Shown: positions 25,679 to 33,710 of the stretch, in pieces
Position numbering within the stretch: position 1 is the stretch's first letter
Layout of the letters: each line of letters opens with the position of its first letter
NCBI GenBank assembly: GCA_028277985.1
Contig: JANQFG010000147.1
Span: 1 to 59,897 of the forward strand
Source of the DNA: a bacterium
GTDB taxonomy: Bacteria; Desulfobacterota; DSWW01
DNA length: 59,897 nucleotides
Reading direction: 5' to 3'
Notes under the pieces: model-generated
Database searches by the model: none
Seen by the model: only the letters and a program-made list of their open reading frames with translations
Told to the model about the DNA's origin: nothing
Translations under genes and position numbers: made by a program

Positions 25679-26449
25679 CTAATTCACGGGCGACCCCAGG
25701 AGCCCCCCGACCTCCCGTGCCAGGGCCGCCAGGACCTCTCCGGCTTCCCCCTGCAGGAAGAAGTCTGTGACCCTGTCTGTGTAGAGACTCTTCAGCCGGT
25801 TCACTTCGACAATGACGGCCCCGTACTCCTTGGCGACCAAAGGGATTCGATTCACCGGGGCGATGTCTCCGTGGGTGCATGCCACGACCATGACCTGTGC
25901 GTTTGCCGCGAGCACCTCGGCGGTGGATGCAGCCTCGATGTTCACCTGATCCCCGAACAGCGGCACCATCGGCTTGAGCACGTAGCCGCACCGGCAGGGG
26001 GGAGGGATCTTGCCTCCCTTCACCTCCTCCCATGTGTAGCGAGCCTCGCATTTCAAGCAGTGTAGCTGCCGCACGTTGCCGTGAAATTCGATCACGTTCT
26101 CCGAGCCGGCCGCCTGGTGAAGGCCGTCCACGTTCTGTGTGACGATCGCGGCCATTCGCCCGAGCCGGCCCAGGCTGGCCATGGCCTTGTGCCCCTCGTT
26201 CGGCTCCACCTGTTCCATCAGCCCGATCGCCTGGGAGAAGAAGCCCCAGACCTTTTCCGGGTTCTTCTCAAAGGCCTCCCGGCTGTCGATCTCCACCTCG
26301 AAGGTGGCAGGGTCGAAACCCTCCCAGAACTCGCCCATGGTCCGGAAGTCCGGGATGCCGCTCTCCGTGGAGATACCCGCCCCGGTGTACCCGATCACCA
26401 CACGCGAATCAGCGATCGCCTTTGCAGCCTGCTCGATGAGGTTTTGCAT
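25679..26449 (-). CDS. cobB: Sir2-family NAD-dependent deacylase
   Basis: Sirtuin of 256 residues. Seen: GAGISTESGIPDFR (NAD loop), TQNVDGLH, the catalytic His in EFHGN, and zinc ligands CLKC and CRC (the second pair spaced CxC rather than CxxC). Sirtuins remove acyl groups from protein lysines, using NAD. Deviations: the usual PxVVxFGE reads PMVPLFGDQV, and the GTSxxVxPA loop reads ACTHGDIAPV, so nucleotide-binding Ser is His. Activity may be changed; loss cannot be concluded. It opens a minus-strand run with a methyltransferase, HD hydrolase and fbaB, and is divergent from the YihY-like gene. Confidence 0.88.
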   Translation of the reverse strand: MQNLIEQAAKAIADSRVVIGYTGAGISTESGIPDFRTMGEFWEGFDPATFEVEIDSREAFEKNPEKVWGFFSQAIGLMEQVEPNEGHKAMASLGRLGRMAAIVTQNVDGLHQAAGSENVIEFHGNVRQLHCLKCEARYTWEEVKGGKIPPPCRCGYVLKPMVPLFGDQVNIEAASTAEVLAANAQVMVVACTHGDIAPVNRIPLVAKEYGAVIVEVNRLKSLYTDRVTDFFLQGEAGEVLAALAREVGGLLGSPVN

Positions 26450-26597
26450 CGATCTCTTCCCACGCTAAGTCTTCTGTTTCCTTCGTATTCAGCCACCCGT
26501 GCATCGAAATCTTACCAGCTTTTCCCGGACTTTGCATCGTTGCCTCCGGCGGATAAATCGAAGATAATACGCGAAATCATGTACTTTCGGGGGGATC

Positions 26598-27938
26598 ATG
26601 GCGCGAGATCGAAAGATGACCCTGGCCGGGATAGGAGATTTCCTCACGAACGGGATCTGGAGTATTCCGGCCCGTGAACTGCCTGGAATGAAATCCTTCC
26701 TGATCCGGCAGGCTCGGATCTTCCTGCTGGCCGCGCGAGGGTTCAATGATGACAGGTGTCACCTGAGGGCCTCCGCTTTGACCTACTACTCCCTGCTCTC
26801 CGTGGTCCCTCTCGTGGCCATGGCGTTCGGGGTGTCCAAAGGGTTCGGGATCGAGAAGCGCCTGGAGAAACAGATTCTCGAGGCCCTTCCGAACCAGCGG
26901 GAGGTGGCGGTCCGGATCATCGACTATGCCCACACCTTTCTGGAGAACACGCAGGGCGGGATCATCGCCGGAGTGGGCGTGGCGGTCCTGTTCTGGGCCG
27001 TGATCCGGCTGATGGGAAACATCGAGAAATCCTTCAACGACATCTGGGGGGTTCGCAAGGGAAGATCCCTCGGAAGGAAGTTCGCAGACTATCTCTCCCT
27101 CATGATCATCGCCCCCCTGCTGTTCGTCATGGCGAGCAGCGTGACGGTGCTGATCACGAGCCAGGTCACGCTCATCACGGAGAAGATGGAGTTGCTGGCC
27201 GCCGCGGGGCCGCTCGTGCCCGGTCTGCTGAAGTTGTTGCCTTACGGCGCCGTCTGGATCCTGTTCACCCTGCTCTACGTTCTCATGCCGAACACGAGCG
27301 TGAAGATAAAGTCGGGGCTGCTGGGCGGCATCCTGGCCGGCACCCTCTACCAGCTGGTGCAATGGGTCTACATCAAGTTCCAGGTGGGGGTTTCGACCTA
27401 CGGCGCAATTTACGGAAGCTTCGCGGCCCTTCCGCTCTTCTTGATCTGGCTGCAAACGAGCTGGCTGGTCGTTCTGCTGGGGGCGGAGATTTCCTTTGCA
27501 GAGCAGAATGTGGACACCTACGAGTTCGAGCCGGATTGCGACAAGGTGAGCAACAACCTGAAGCGGGTCGTCGCCCTTCGGCTCACGCAACTCTGTGTGC
27601 AGGACTTCCAGGCCGGCGAGAGTCCTCGCTCTGCGGAGCAGTTCTCAGCGTTTCTTGGGATTCCGATCCGGCTGATCCGTCAAGTCCTGTCGCATCTGAC
27701 AGAGGCACGGGTTCTCTCGGAGGTCAAGACAGAAGCGGAGAAGACCGTGGCGTATCAGCCGGCACGCGCCATTGAATCGCTCACGGTCGGAGAGGTGATC
27801 CTTCTTCTGGATGAAAGCGGCGTGGACAAGATCCCCTACGAGGAGTCGCCGGAGTGGGAAAAGCTGACGCAGAGGCTCGATCTGTTCAACGAGAAGATCA
27901 GGGAATCCTCGGCCAACGTCGCCATTGGGGAGCTTTAG
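26598..27938 (+). CDS. YihY/BrkB membrane protein with C-terminal winged-helix-like domain
   Basis: Membrane protein of 446 residues. Residues about 30-310 are a YihY (formerly RNase BN) domain with six helices: DDRCHLRASALTYYSLLSVVP at its start, FNDIWGVRKGRS, and the late YGAIYGSFAALPLFLIWLQ. The C-terminal 120 residues are soluble and include a winged-helix-like segment (RSAEQFSAFLGIPIRLIRQVL, LSEVKTEAE) similar to Rrf2-type DNA-binding folds, an extension found in some deltaproteobacterial members. The family is not a ribonuclease; function is unknown. GGGGGGATC precedes the ATG. Confidence 0.88.
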   Translation: MARDRKMTLAGIGDFLTNGIWSIPARELPGMKSFLIRQARIFLLAARGFNDDRCHLRASALTYYSLLSVVPLVAMAFGVSKGFGIEKRLEKQILEALPNQREVAVRIIDYAHTFLENTQGGIIAGVGVAVLFWAVIRLMGNIEKSFNDIWGVRKGRSLGRKFADYLSLMIIAPLLFVMASSVTVLITSQVTLITEKMELLAAAGPLVPGLLKLLPYGAVWILFTLLYVLMPNTSVKIKSGLLGGILAGTLYQLVQWVYIKFQVGVSTYGAIYGSFAALPLFLIWLQTSWLVVLLGAEISFAEQNVDTYEFEPDCDKVSNNLKRVVALRLTQLCVQDFQAGESPRSAEQFSAFLGIPIRLIRQVLSHLTEARVLSEVKTEAEKTVAYQPARAIESLTVGEVILLLDESGVDKIPYEESPEWEKLTQRLDLFNEKIRESSANVAIGEL

Positions 27939-28036
27939 GGAGCCATGTACGAGCGCTCTCTTGCGTGCTATCATGCTGGACGGTGTGAAGACGGAAGAAG
28001 GTGGAAAGCAATAGCCGGAAACGAAAGGGGACGAGC

Positions 28037-30037
28037 ATGGGTGCAGGCTATACGGGCAAGGTGTTGATGGTGGACCTGACCAAACGGGAGACGGAGACCC
28101 TGGAGCTCGAAGAGGACGTGTACAGGAATTTCCTCGGCGGGTACGGTCTGGGTGCGAGAATCCTGTTTGCCCACATACCGAAAGGCGCGGACCCCCTGGG
28201 TCCGGACAACGTTCTCGGGCTGACGCCCGGCCTGCTGACGGGTACCCCGGCGCTTTTCAGCGGAAGATACATGGCGGTCGGCAAATCCCCTCTGACCGGA
28301 GGGTGGGGCGATGCGAACGGCGGGGGCACCTTCGGGCCTGCCATCAAGAAGGCAGGATGGGACGGGCTCTTCTTCAAGGGCCAGGCGGACGGCCCGGTGT
28401 ATGTTCTGGTTCAGGACGACAAGGTCGAGATCCGGGACGCAGCCGGCCTCTGGGGCAAGACGGTGAGCGAAACAGAGGCTGCCATCGATCAGGAGATTCC
28501 GGAGAAGAATCTCCACGTGGCTTGCATCGGTCCGGCAGGTGAGAGGCTTTCCCTGATTTCCGGCATTTTCAACGACGGCGGCCGTTGCGCGGCCCGGTCG
28601 GGGCTCGGCGCAGTCATGGGCTCGAAGAAGCTCAAAGCGGTGGTGGTCAAGGGAAGCACCAAGGTCGCGGTCAAGGACCCGGAAAGTCTGAAGGCGGCCA
28701 ACAAGGATTTCCTCAAGCTCCTGAACGCGAGCCCTCAAGCCAAGATGTTCGACAAGCTTCCGGGCCTGGGCAGCGTGGCCCGGACCCTGGGACGCTTCTT
28801 TGGGAAGGCGAAGTTCCACACCAAGACGATGCCGCCCCTGTTGAAGAGCCTGCTCGAGCAGTACGGGACTCCCGGCTTCATGGGATTCTACTGTGCAACC
28901 GGAGAGGCGCCGATCAAGAACTGGGGTGGGGTTTCAGGAGAGTGCTTCCAGCCCGACAAGGCGGTCAAGATCTCGGACGATGCCGTTGTTTCGCTCGAGG
29001 TCAAGAAGTATCACTGCTCGAATTGCCCGGTCGGCTGCGGAGGGATCATCAAGGTGGAGGACGGGCCTTGGCCCATCGAAGAATCCCACAAACCGGAATA
29101 CGAGACCCTGGCGGCCTTCGGGAGCATGTGCCTGGTCGACGATCTTCGGGCGATCTGCCAGGCGAACCAGGTGTGCAACATGGCGGGCATGGACACCATC
29201 TCGGCAGGGTCGGCGATCGCATTCGCCATGGAATGCTACGAGCAGGGGATCCTCACGAAGGAGGACACGGACGGAATCGATCTTCAGTGGGGCGACGCGA
29301 ACGCGATGCTGGCACTTCTCGACAAGATGATCGCCCGCGAGGGATTGGGCGACATCCTGGCGGACGGTGTGAAGGTCGCCGCAGAGAAGATAGGAAAGGG
29401 TTCCGAGCAATACGCCATGCACTCCGGCGGCCAGGAGGTGGGTTATCACGATCCACGCATGGATCCCGGGTTCGCCACCGCCTACCAGTGCGAGCCCACG
29501 CCCGGCCGGCACACCATTGCCGCATATGCCTACCAGGAGATCCTCGATCTCCACAAGATCTTTCCGGGTGAGGCGGTGAAGGCCGTTCCCCAGATCGTCA
29601 GCAAGGGGTGGAGCCAGAAGGCGAAGGGCAAGGCGAAGCTCCAGTCGCTGAACAGCAAGTACATGCAACTGGTCAACAGCGCCGGCCTGTGCGAGTTCGG
29701 CATGCTGATGGGAGGCCCGAAGTTCCCGATCTTCAAGTGGCTCAACGCCGCCACGGGCTGGGACCTGTCGAACGAAAGCTACCTGGTCATCGGCGAGCGC
29801 ATCCAGACCCTGCGGCAGGCCTTCAACGCCCGTGAGGGGGTGGGTCCGTTCCGGATGTCGAAAAGGCTGAAAGGGGAGCCGCCTCTTTCTGCGGGCCCGC
29901 TCAAGGGGATTACCTTGAACATGGACGACCTGGCCAAGGATTTCTACGAAGAGCTTCAGTGGGACCCTGAGACGGCCGTGCCCCGCAAGGAAACCCTGGA
30001 GAAGCTCGGGCTCGTGGACATAGCGGAGTCGCTGTAG
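28037..30037 (+). CDS. aldehyde:ferredoxin oxidoreductase family protein
   Basis: Tungsten (or molybdenum) pterin enzyme of the AOR family, 666 residues, full length. N-terminal domain: GYTGKVLMVDLT, FLGGYGLGARILF, and a TGTPALFSGRYMAVGKSPLTG block with the family Gly-rich pattern. The 4Fe-4S ligands are CxxCxxxC at Cys327, Cys330, Cys334 plus Cys552 (GLCEFG). It oxidises aldehydes to acids, or the reverse with reduced ferredoxin, in the cytosol of anaerobes. No MoaD-like or ferredoxin gene adjoins, so its partner is elsewhere. Start 28037 is the first ATG with the AOR beginning; GGGGACGAG precedes it. Confidence 0.93.
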   Translation: MGAGYTGKVLMVDLTKRETETLELEEDVYRNFLGGYGLGARILFAHIPKGADPLGPDNVLGLTPGLLTGTPALFSGRYMAVGKSPLTGGWGDANGGGTFGPAIKKAGWDGLFFKGQADGPVYVLVQDDKVEIRDAAGLWGKTVSETEAAIDQEIPEKNLHVACIGPAGERLSLISGIFNDGGRCAARSGLGAVMGSKKLKAVVVKGSTKVAVKDPESLKAANKDFLKLLNASPQAKMFDKLPGLGSVARTLGRFFGKAKFHTKTMPPLLKSLLEQYGTPGFMGFYCATGEAPIKNWGGVSGECFQPDKAVKISDDAVVSLEVKKYHCSNCPVGCGGIIKVEDGPWPIEESHKPEYETLAAFGSMCLVDDLRAICQANQVCNMAGMDTISAGSAIAFAMECYEQGILTKEDTDGIDLQWGDANAMLALLDKMIAREGLGDILADGVKVAAEKIGKGSEQYAMHSGGQEVGYHDPRMDPGFATAYQCEPTPGRHTIAAYAYQEILDLHKIFPGEAVKAVPQIVSKGWSQKAKGKAKLQSLNSKYMQLVNSAGLCEFGMLMGGPKFPIFKWLNAATGWDLSNESYLVIGERIQTLRQAFNAREGVGPFRMSKRLKGEPPLSAGPLKGITLNMDDLAKDFYEELQWDPETAVPRKETLEKLGLVDIAESL

Positions 30038-30116
30038 ACCGCATCTTGGACGAAGCCTTCCACCGCTCTCGGAAAGCAGTTTCACGCAATATGCGGTCTG
30101 GATCGAGCCGGACGGC

Positions 30117-30485
30117 TCAGGATCCCGGTGCGTATTGATAGAAGGCGACCAGCGCTGCGACGGCGAGAAGCCCTGTCACGATGAGTGACACGGGGAAGGC
30201 ATATCTCTTCTGGCGAAGCCCTATCAGATAGATTGCCAGGCCGATCGGCGTACAAACGATGGCTGCGATCAGAACCGGAGCCACGTGCTCGATGAGATCC
30301 ATGTTCCATCTCTGTCGCTGCACGGTCTGATAAATCTTGTCCGCGATGGTGGAGGATTTCGGCCTTGCCATCCCGACCAGGCAACCTGCCACGATCAGAA
30401 AGACCCAGCCCGCGAACTTGGTGAGCACGAGCAACACATATCCAAAGCCCTGATTCTCGGTGTTTCGTTTCTTCGAATCTGCCAT
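30117..30485 (-). CDS. small membrane protein
   Basis: Protein of 122 residues from ATG 30485, a better start than 30554 because the upstream extension lacks coding signal. Three likely helices: YVLLVLTKFAGWVFLIVAGCL, VLIAAIVCTPIGLAIYLIGL and the C-terminal SLIVTGLLAVAALVAFY. No catalytic motif. Unknown function. It runs opposite to AOR, with stop 79 bases from the AOR stop, and is divergent from the MopE protein at 30683. Confidence 0.6.
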   Translation of the reverse strand: MADSKKRNTENQGFGYVLLVLTKFAGWVFLIVAGCLVGMARPKSSTIADKIYQTVQRQRWNMDLIEHVAPVLIAAIVCTPIGLAIYLIGLRQKRYAFPVSLIVTGLLAVAALVAFYQYAPGS

Positions 30486-30592
30486 GTCCCCGGCCCTGTG
30501 GATGGTTGTGTACCACTTGATGTTCGAATACCACAGGGCCTGATTGAGATGCAAGCTTTCACGATCTGCCCGGATCCAACAAAGATCTTAAC

Positions 30593-30622
30593 TTTACTTG
30601 CCAAAACGACGATTGTTAGAAT
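30593..30622 (+). promoter_or_regulatory. candidate promoter with AAACGACG motif
   Basis: TTTACT (30593-30598), 18-base spacer, TAGAAT (30617-30622). The octamer AAACGACG (30604-30611) falls in the spacer; it recurs in the leaders at 18674 and 45086. A second, weaker upstream pair would place the motif downstream of the start site. Confidence 0.4.
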
Positions 30623-30682
30623 AGGCTGGCACGGACGGCCCGATGCAACGAAATCGAGATTCGTCACCCGGGAGGGCGCACC

Positions 30683-31714
30683 ATGTTCTCACAAAAGACC
30701 TTTTCGCTCTGGATGGGTATTCTCCTGATTTCCGGTATCTTTCTCCTGGGCCAGGAGACCTGGCCGCCCCAGGACTGCGTGGACACAGACTCGGACGGCT
30801 ACGGAAATCCGGCCTCGGTGTCGTGTACCTATCCTGGGTTCGATTGCAACGACGGCGACCCGGACGTGAATCCCGGGGCTGTAGAAATCTGTGACGACGG
30901 CGTGGACAATGACTGCGATGGCGACATCGATATGGACGACACGGGCTGCTCGCCCACGGGGGCCGTGATCGCCGACCACAACGCAGCGGCGGATTTCGGG
31001 CTCATACCGCAGAGCCGCATCGAGCAGGCGAAGGTCGATTTCCGGATCGCCTACGGTCATACCTCCCACGGCAGCCAGATCGTGAGCGGCATGGGTGTCC
31101 TGATGAACCTGGATGCCCTCTATTCCTACAGTACATCCGGCGGCCCCGGCATACTCTCCCTTCACGACCGTACTCCCAGCGGTGATCTTGGGAATCCGGA
31201 CCGTACCACCTGGGCACAGAGAACAAGGGAACTCCTGGATGCACCGGGCAACGACCGAAACTTCATCATCTGGTCCTGGTGCGGGCAGGCCGACACGACC
31301 GAGGCGAACATCGATCTGTATCTCGGACTCATGGATGCACTGGAAGCAGACTATCCGGGCGTCACGTTCGTCTACATGACAGGGCATCTGAACGGGACCG
31401 GAGAAACCGGCAACCTCCATCTGAGGAACGAGCAGATTCGAGACTTCTGCAGGACAAACGACAAGATCCTGTTTGATTTTGCCGACATCGAGAGCTTTGA
31501 CCCGGACGGCACCCCCTTTCTCGCCCTGGGCGCGGACGACAACTGCGACTATTCCGGCGGAAACTGGGCAACGGAATGGTGCAGCGCCCATCCCGGGCAC
31601 GACCTCTGTCTTCCGTGCAGTTGTGCACACTCTCAGGCGCTCAACTGCAACCTGAAGGCAAGGGCCTTCTGGTGGATGCTGGCCAGGCTTGCGGGGTGGG
31701 ACGGCACCCCCTGA
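30683..31714 (+). CDS. secreted MopE-motif protein, possible SGNH-like hydrolase
   Basis: Exported protein of 343 residues. Its first 64 residues match the P460-like protein at 12628 position by position (FLLGQETW at 20-27, CVDTDSDGY at 32-40, DCNDGDPDVNP). A single MopE-type motif ends at DGVDNDCDG. The remaining 250 residues contain YGHTSHGSQIV (124-133), NFIIWSWCGQAD, FVYMTGHLNGTGETGN and a Cys-rich end (CSAHPGHDLCLPCSCAH); the pattern suggests an SGNH/GDSL-like hydrolase fold, unproven. Function unknown. GGGAGG precedes the ATG by 8 bases. It is not part of an operon. Confidence 0.75.
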   Translation: MFSQKTFSLWMGILLISGIFLLGQETWPPQDCVDTDSDGYGNPASVSCTYPGFDCNDGDPDVNPGAVEICDDGVDNDCDGDIDMDDTGCSPTGAVIADHNAAADFGLIPQSRIEQAKVDFRIAYGHTSHGSQIVSGMGVLMNLDALYSYSTSGGPGILSLHDRTPSGDLGNPDRTTWAQRTRELLDAPGNDRNFIIWSWCGQADTTEANIDLYLGLMDALEADYPGVTFVYMTGHLNGTGETGNLHLRNEQIRDFCRTNDKILFDFADIESFDPDGTPFLALGADDNCDYSGGNWATEWCSAHPGHDLCLPCSCAHSQALNCNLKARAFWWMLARLAGWDGTP

Positions 31715-31717
31715 TCG

Positions 31718-31747
31718 TTGACAAGCCCCTCGGCGTGCTGTTAGATT
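31718..31747 (+). promoter_or_regulatory. promoter for ferritin-like gene
   Basis: TTGACA (31718-31723), 18-base spacer, TAGATT (31742-31747), about 70 bases before the ferritin-like ATG. Good match to sigma70. Confidence 0.55.
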
Positions 31748-31821
31748 TCCTGTAGATATGCTCGATAAGGTTACTCTCGTGCAGAACTCGTTCCCGGACG
31801 AAGTCGCAGGAGGTTTGAGGG

Positions 31822-32346
31822 ATGAACGAAAAAGAAAGACTCAATGCCCTGGAGACGGCTCTCAACAACGAAATGAGGGAAAGGGCCTTCTACCTGAAAC
31901 ATGCGGCCCGGACAAAGAACCCGGTAGGGAAGGCGATGTTCAAGCAAATCGGCGACGAAGAGCTCGAGCACGCCGAGCGCCTGAAGGAGCTGCATGCGAA
32001 GTGGGAGAAGCAGGAGAAGTGGCCCGAGACCCTGCCGCTTCAGGTGAAGGACACGGTCGTCAAGAACCTACTCCTGGACTCGGTCAAGGAGGTGGACATA
32101 AAGAGCGGTGGAGACGACGACGACCTGGAGGCAATCCGGATTGCGATCGCTTTCGAGGCGAAGGGCGCGGAGAGCTACGCAAAGCTAAGGGACAGCGTGG
32201 CGAATCCGAAGGAAAAGGAGTTCTTCTCCCTTCTGGCGCAGATCGAGAATGAGCACTACCTGTCCCTCAAAGAAGTCGAAGAGTTCATGACCGATCCGGA
32301 GTCCTATTACCGCCGAATCGAGCATCACGGTCTCGACGGAGGCTGA
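31822..32346 (+). CDS. ferritin-like (rubrerythrin-type) protein
   Basis: Ferritin-like diiron protein of 174 residues. Helices carry E-x(n)-E and DEELEHAERLKELH and the second half has IAFEAKGAESY and QIENEHYLSLKEVEEF, giving two EExxH-like diiron ligand pairs. There is no rubredoxin-type Cys4 tail, so it is a rubrerythrin relative, not a full rubrerythrin. It likely handles iron or peroxide in the cytosol of an anaerobe. AGGAGG stands before the ATG. Own promoter with TTGACA/TAGATT upstream. Confidence 0.88.
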   Translation: MNEKERLNALETALNNEMRERAFYLKHAARTKNPVGKAMFKQIGDEELEHAERLKELHAKWEKQEKWPETLPLQVKDTVVKNLLLDSVKEVDIKSGGDDDDLEAIRIAIAFEAKGAESYAKLRDSVANPKEKEFFSLLAQIENEHYLSLKEVEEFMTDPESYYRRIEHHGLDGG

Positions 32347-32360
32347 GGTCCGGCCTTGTC

Positions 32361-32386
32361 CGCCATTCCCGCGTAGGCGGAATCCC
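32361..32386. repeat. degenerate ATTCCCGC-type inverted repeat
   Basis: CCATTCCCGCGTAGGCGGAAT is an imperfect hairpin like the ATTCCCGC/GCGGGAAT repeats common in proteobacterial intergenic DNA; one G is missing in the right arm. No second copy was noticed in this window. Confidence 0.35.
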
Positions 32387-32465
32387 GTGGCTTTCAGGGG
32401 ACCATGGAGTTCCGCTGTTGCGGGGGGATGGAGTGCATGACGGGCATTTCAGCGTCTCCCCCGCT

Positions 32466-33710
32466 CTAACGCAGGTTCTCTTGCCTGAAATCGAGGGCCG
32501 CCTTCACAATCCGGCTGTTCCCCTTGTGGAGGAGGTCTCCGATCGCACGCCCGTAGTCCGCAAAAGGGTAGGGCTCGACCGGGATACGGTCGAGGTGGAG
32601 CCTTTTCTGTTCGATCATCTCCAGGGCGATCTCGAAGGCGTGGCGCCGTTCGCCCTGTAAGGTCTCCATGCCGTAGCTCACCGAGCCGATCAGCCGAACC
32701 TCCTTCCAGAAGAGCAGGCTCCATTCGAATCTTTCCGGCGGGCTGGCCCCCACGAGAACGACGCTTCCCCTCTGGTTTGCCCAGTAGGTGCTCTTTTGTA
32801 CCGTCTTCGCAGAGCCGACGCAGTCATAGGCCACGTCGAATCCACCCATGAAGAAAGGTTTGACAAACCTCGAGGCGTACTGCTGTGCCCGGAGCTCTTT
32901 CGCGAGCACGGCTGTTGCCTTCGGGTCGTCCGTTTCGTCGATGATTCGGTCGGCCCCGAAGGAGAGGGCCAACTCTTTCTGGAAAGCGTGACGGGCGACC
33001 ACATAGATCTCGCAAGGGACCTTCAGGGCCCGCAGAACCTGAATGATGCACAGCCCGATGATGCCAGCCCCTACCACGAGCACCTTCTGCTCAGGCTCGG
33101 GCATTGCGAGCAGGACGGAGTGAAGGGCCACGCAGAGGGGATCCAGCAGCACCGCCTGCTCATCCGGCACCGCATCCGGGACGCGGAAGATCTGCGACCT
33201 GTGCGCGACCAGACATTCGCTGAAGCCGCCGCCGGTCCGGTTGTTCACGCCTATGCACTGGCCGGGCGGCAAGCTGCCAGCGGCCAGGTTCTTGCACAAA
33301 GCAAAGTCGCCCCTCTCGCACGAAGCACAGGGAGGCGAAATGTTCCGGGGCTCACAGGACAGGATCGGGTAGACAGCTACCCGGTCGCCCGGGCGAAGCC
33401 CATCTACATCCTCTCCGGCCAGGTCGACCTCACCCACGATCTCGTGTCCAAGGAACATGGGAAAAGAGATGAATTGAGAGATCGGGTTGTCGAGGCCGCC
33501 CTTCAGCGTGATCGCGGCCAGGTCGCTTCCGCAGATACCGCTGAGGCGCGGCCTGATCCGCACCCACGCACCCGAAGGAAGCTCGGGAACCGGCACCTCC
33601 CCATAGACCAGGGGCGAAATCGCGCCCGTGTACACGCCCTTTGTGAAGAGCGACAGGATCTTCGTGGGGATCGCCCTGACGAGGCTTGGATCGAAATACA
33701 GGGCTTTCAT
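32466..33710 (-). CDS. zinc-containing alcohol-dehydrogenase-like MDR protein
   Basis: Medium-chain dehydrogenase of 414 residues. Catalytic-zinc and structural-zinc features are seen: LSGICGSDLAA, FLGHEIVGEV, and a structural lobe with CEPRNISPPCASCERGDFALC. The Rossmann fold is VLVVGAGIIGLCIIQVLRAL; acidic residue after the second strand is absent, so cofactor preference is open. Substrate unknown, perhaps a sugar alcohol or threonine-like alcohol. Its ATG overlaps the stop of the histidine kinase (33707-33710, ATGA), so both are co-translated from the kinase transcript; a functional link is unexpected. Confidence 0.88.
   Translation of the reverse strand: MKALYFDPSLVRAIPTKILSLFTKGVYTGAISPLVYGEVPVPELPSGAWVRIRPRLSGICGSDLAAITLKGGLDNPISQFISFPMFLGHEIVGEVDLAGEDVDGLRPGDRVAVYPILSCEPRNISPPCASCERGDFALCKNLAAGSLPPGQCIGVNNRTGGGFSECLVAHRSQIFRVPDAVPDEQAVLLDPLCVALHSVLLAMPEPEQKVLVVGAGIIGLCIIQVLRALKVPCEIYVVARHAFQKELALSFGADRIIDETDDPKATAVLAKELRAQQYASRFVKPFFMGGFDVAYDCVGSAKTVQKSTYWANQRGSVVLVGASPPERFEWSLLFWKEVRLIGSVSYGMETLQGERRHAFEIALEMIEQKRLHLDRIPVEPYPFADYGRAIGDLLHKGNSRIVKAALDFRQENLR

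Noticed and set aside
26577..27590. 337-residue minus-strand frame opposite the YihY gene
   Set aside because: Rich in charged and Pro/Gln residues like a shadow; the YihY domain explains the region.
30036..30099. 9-base inverted repeat (AGACCGCAT/ATGCGGTCT) after AOR considered as a terminator
   Set aside because: The loop is 46 bases and no T tract follows.
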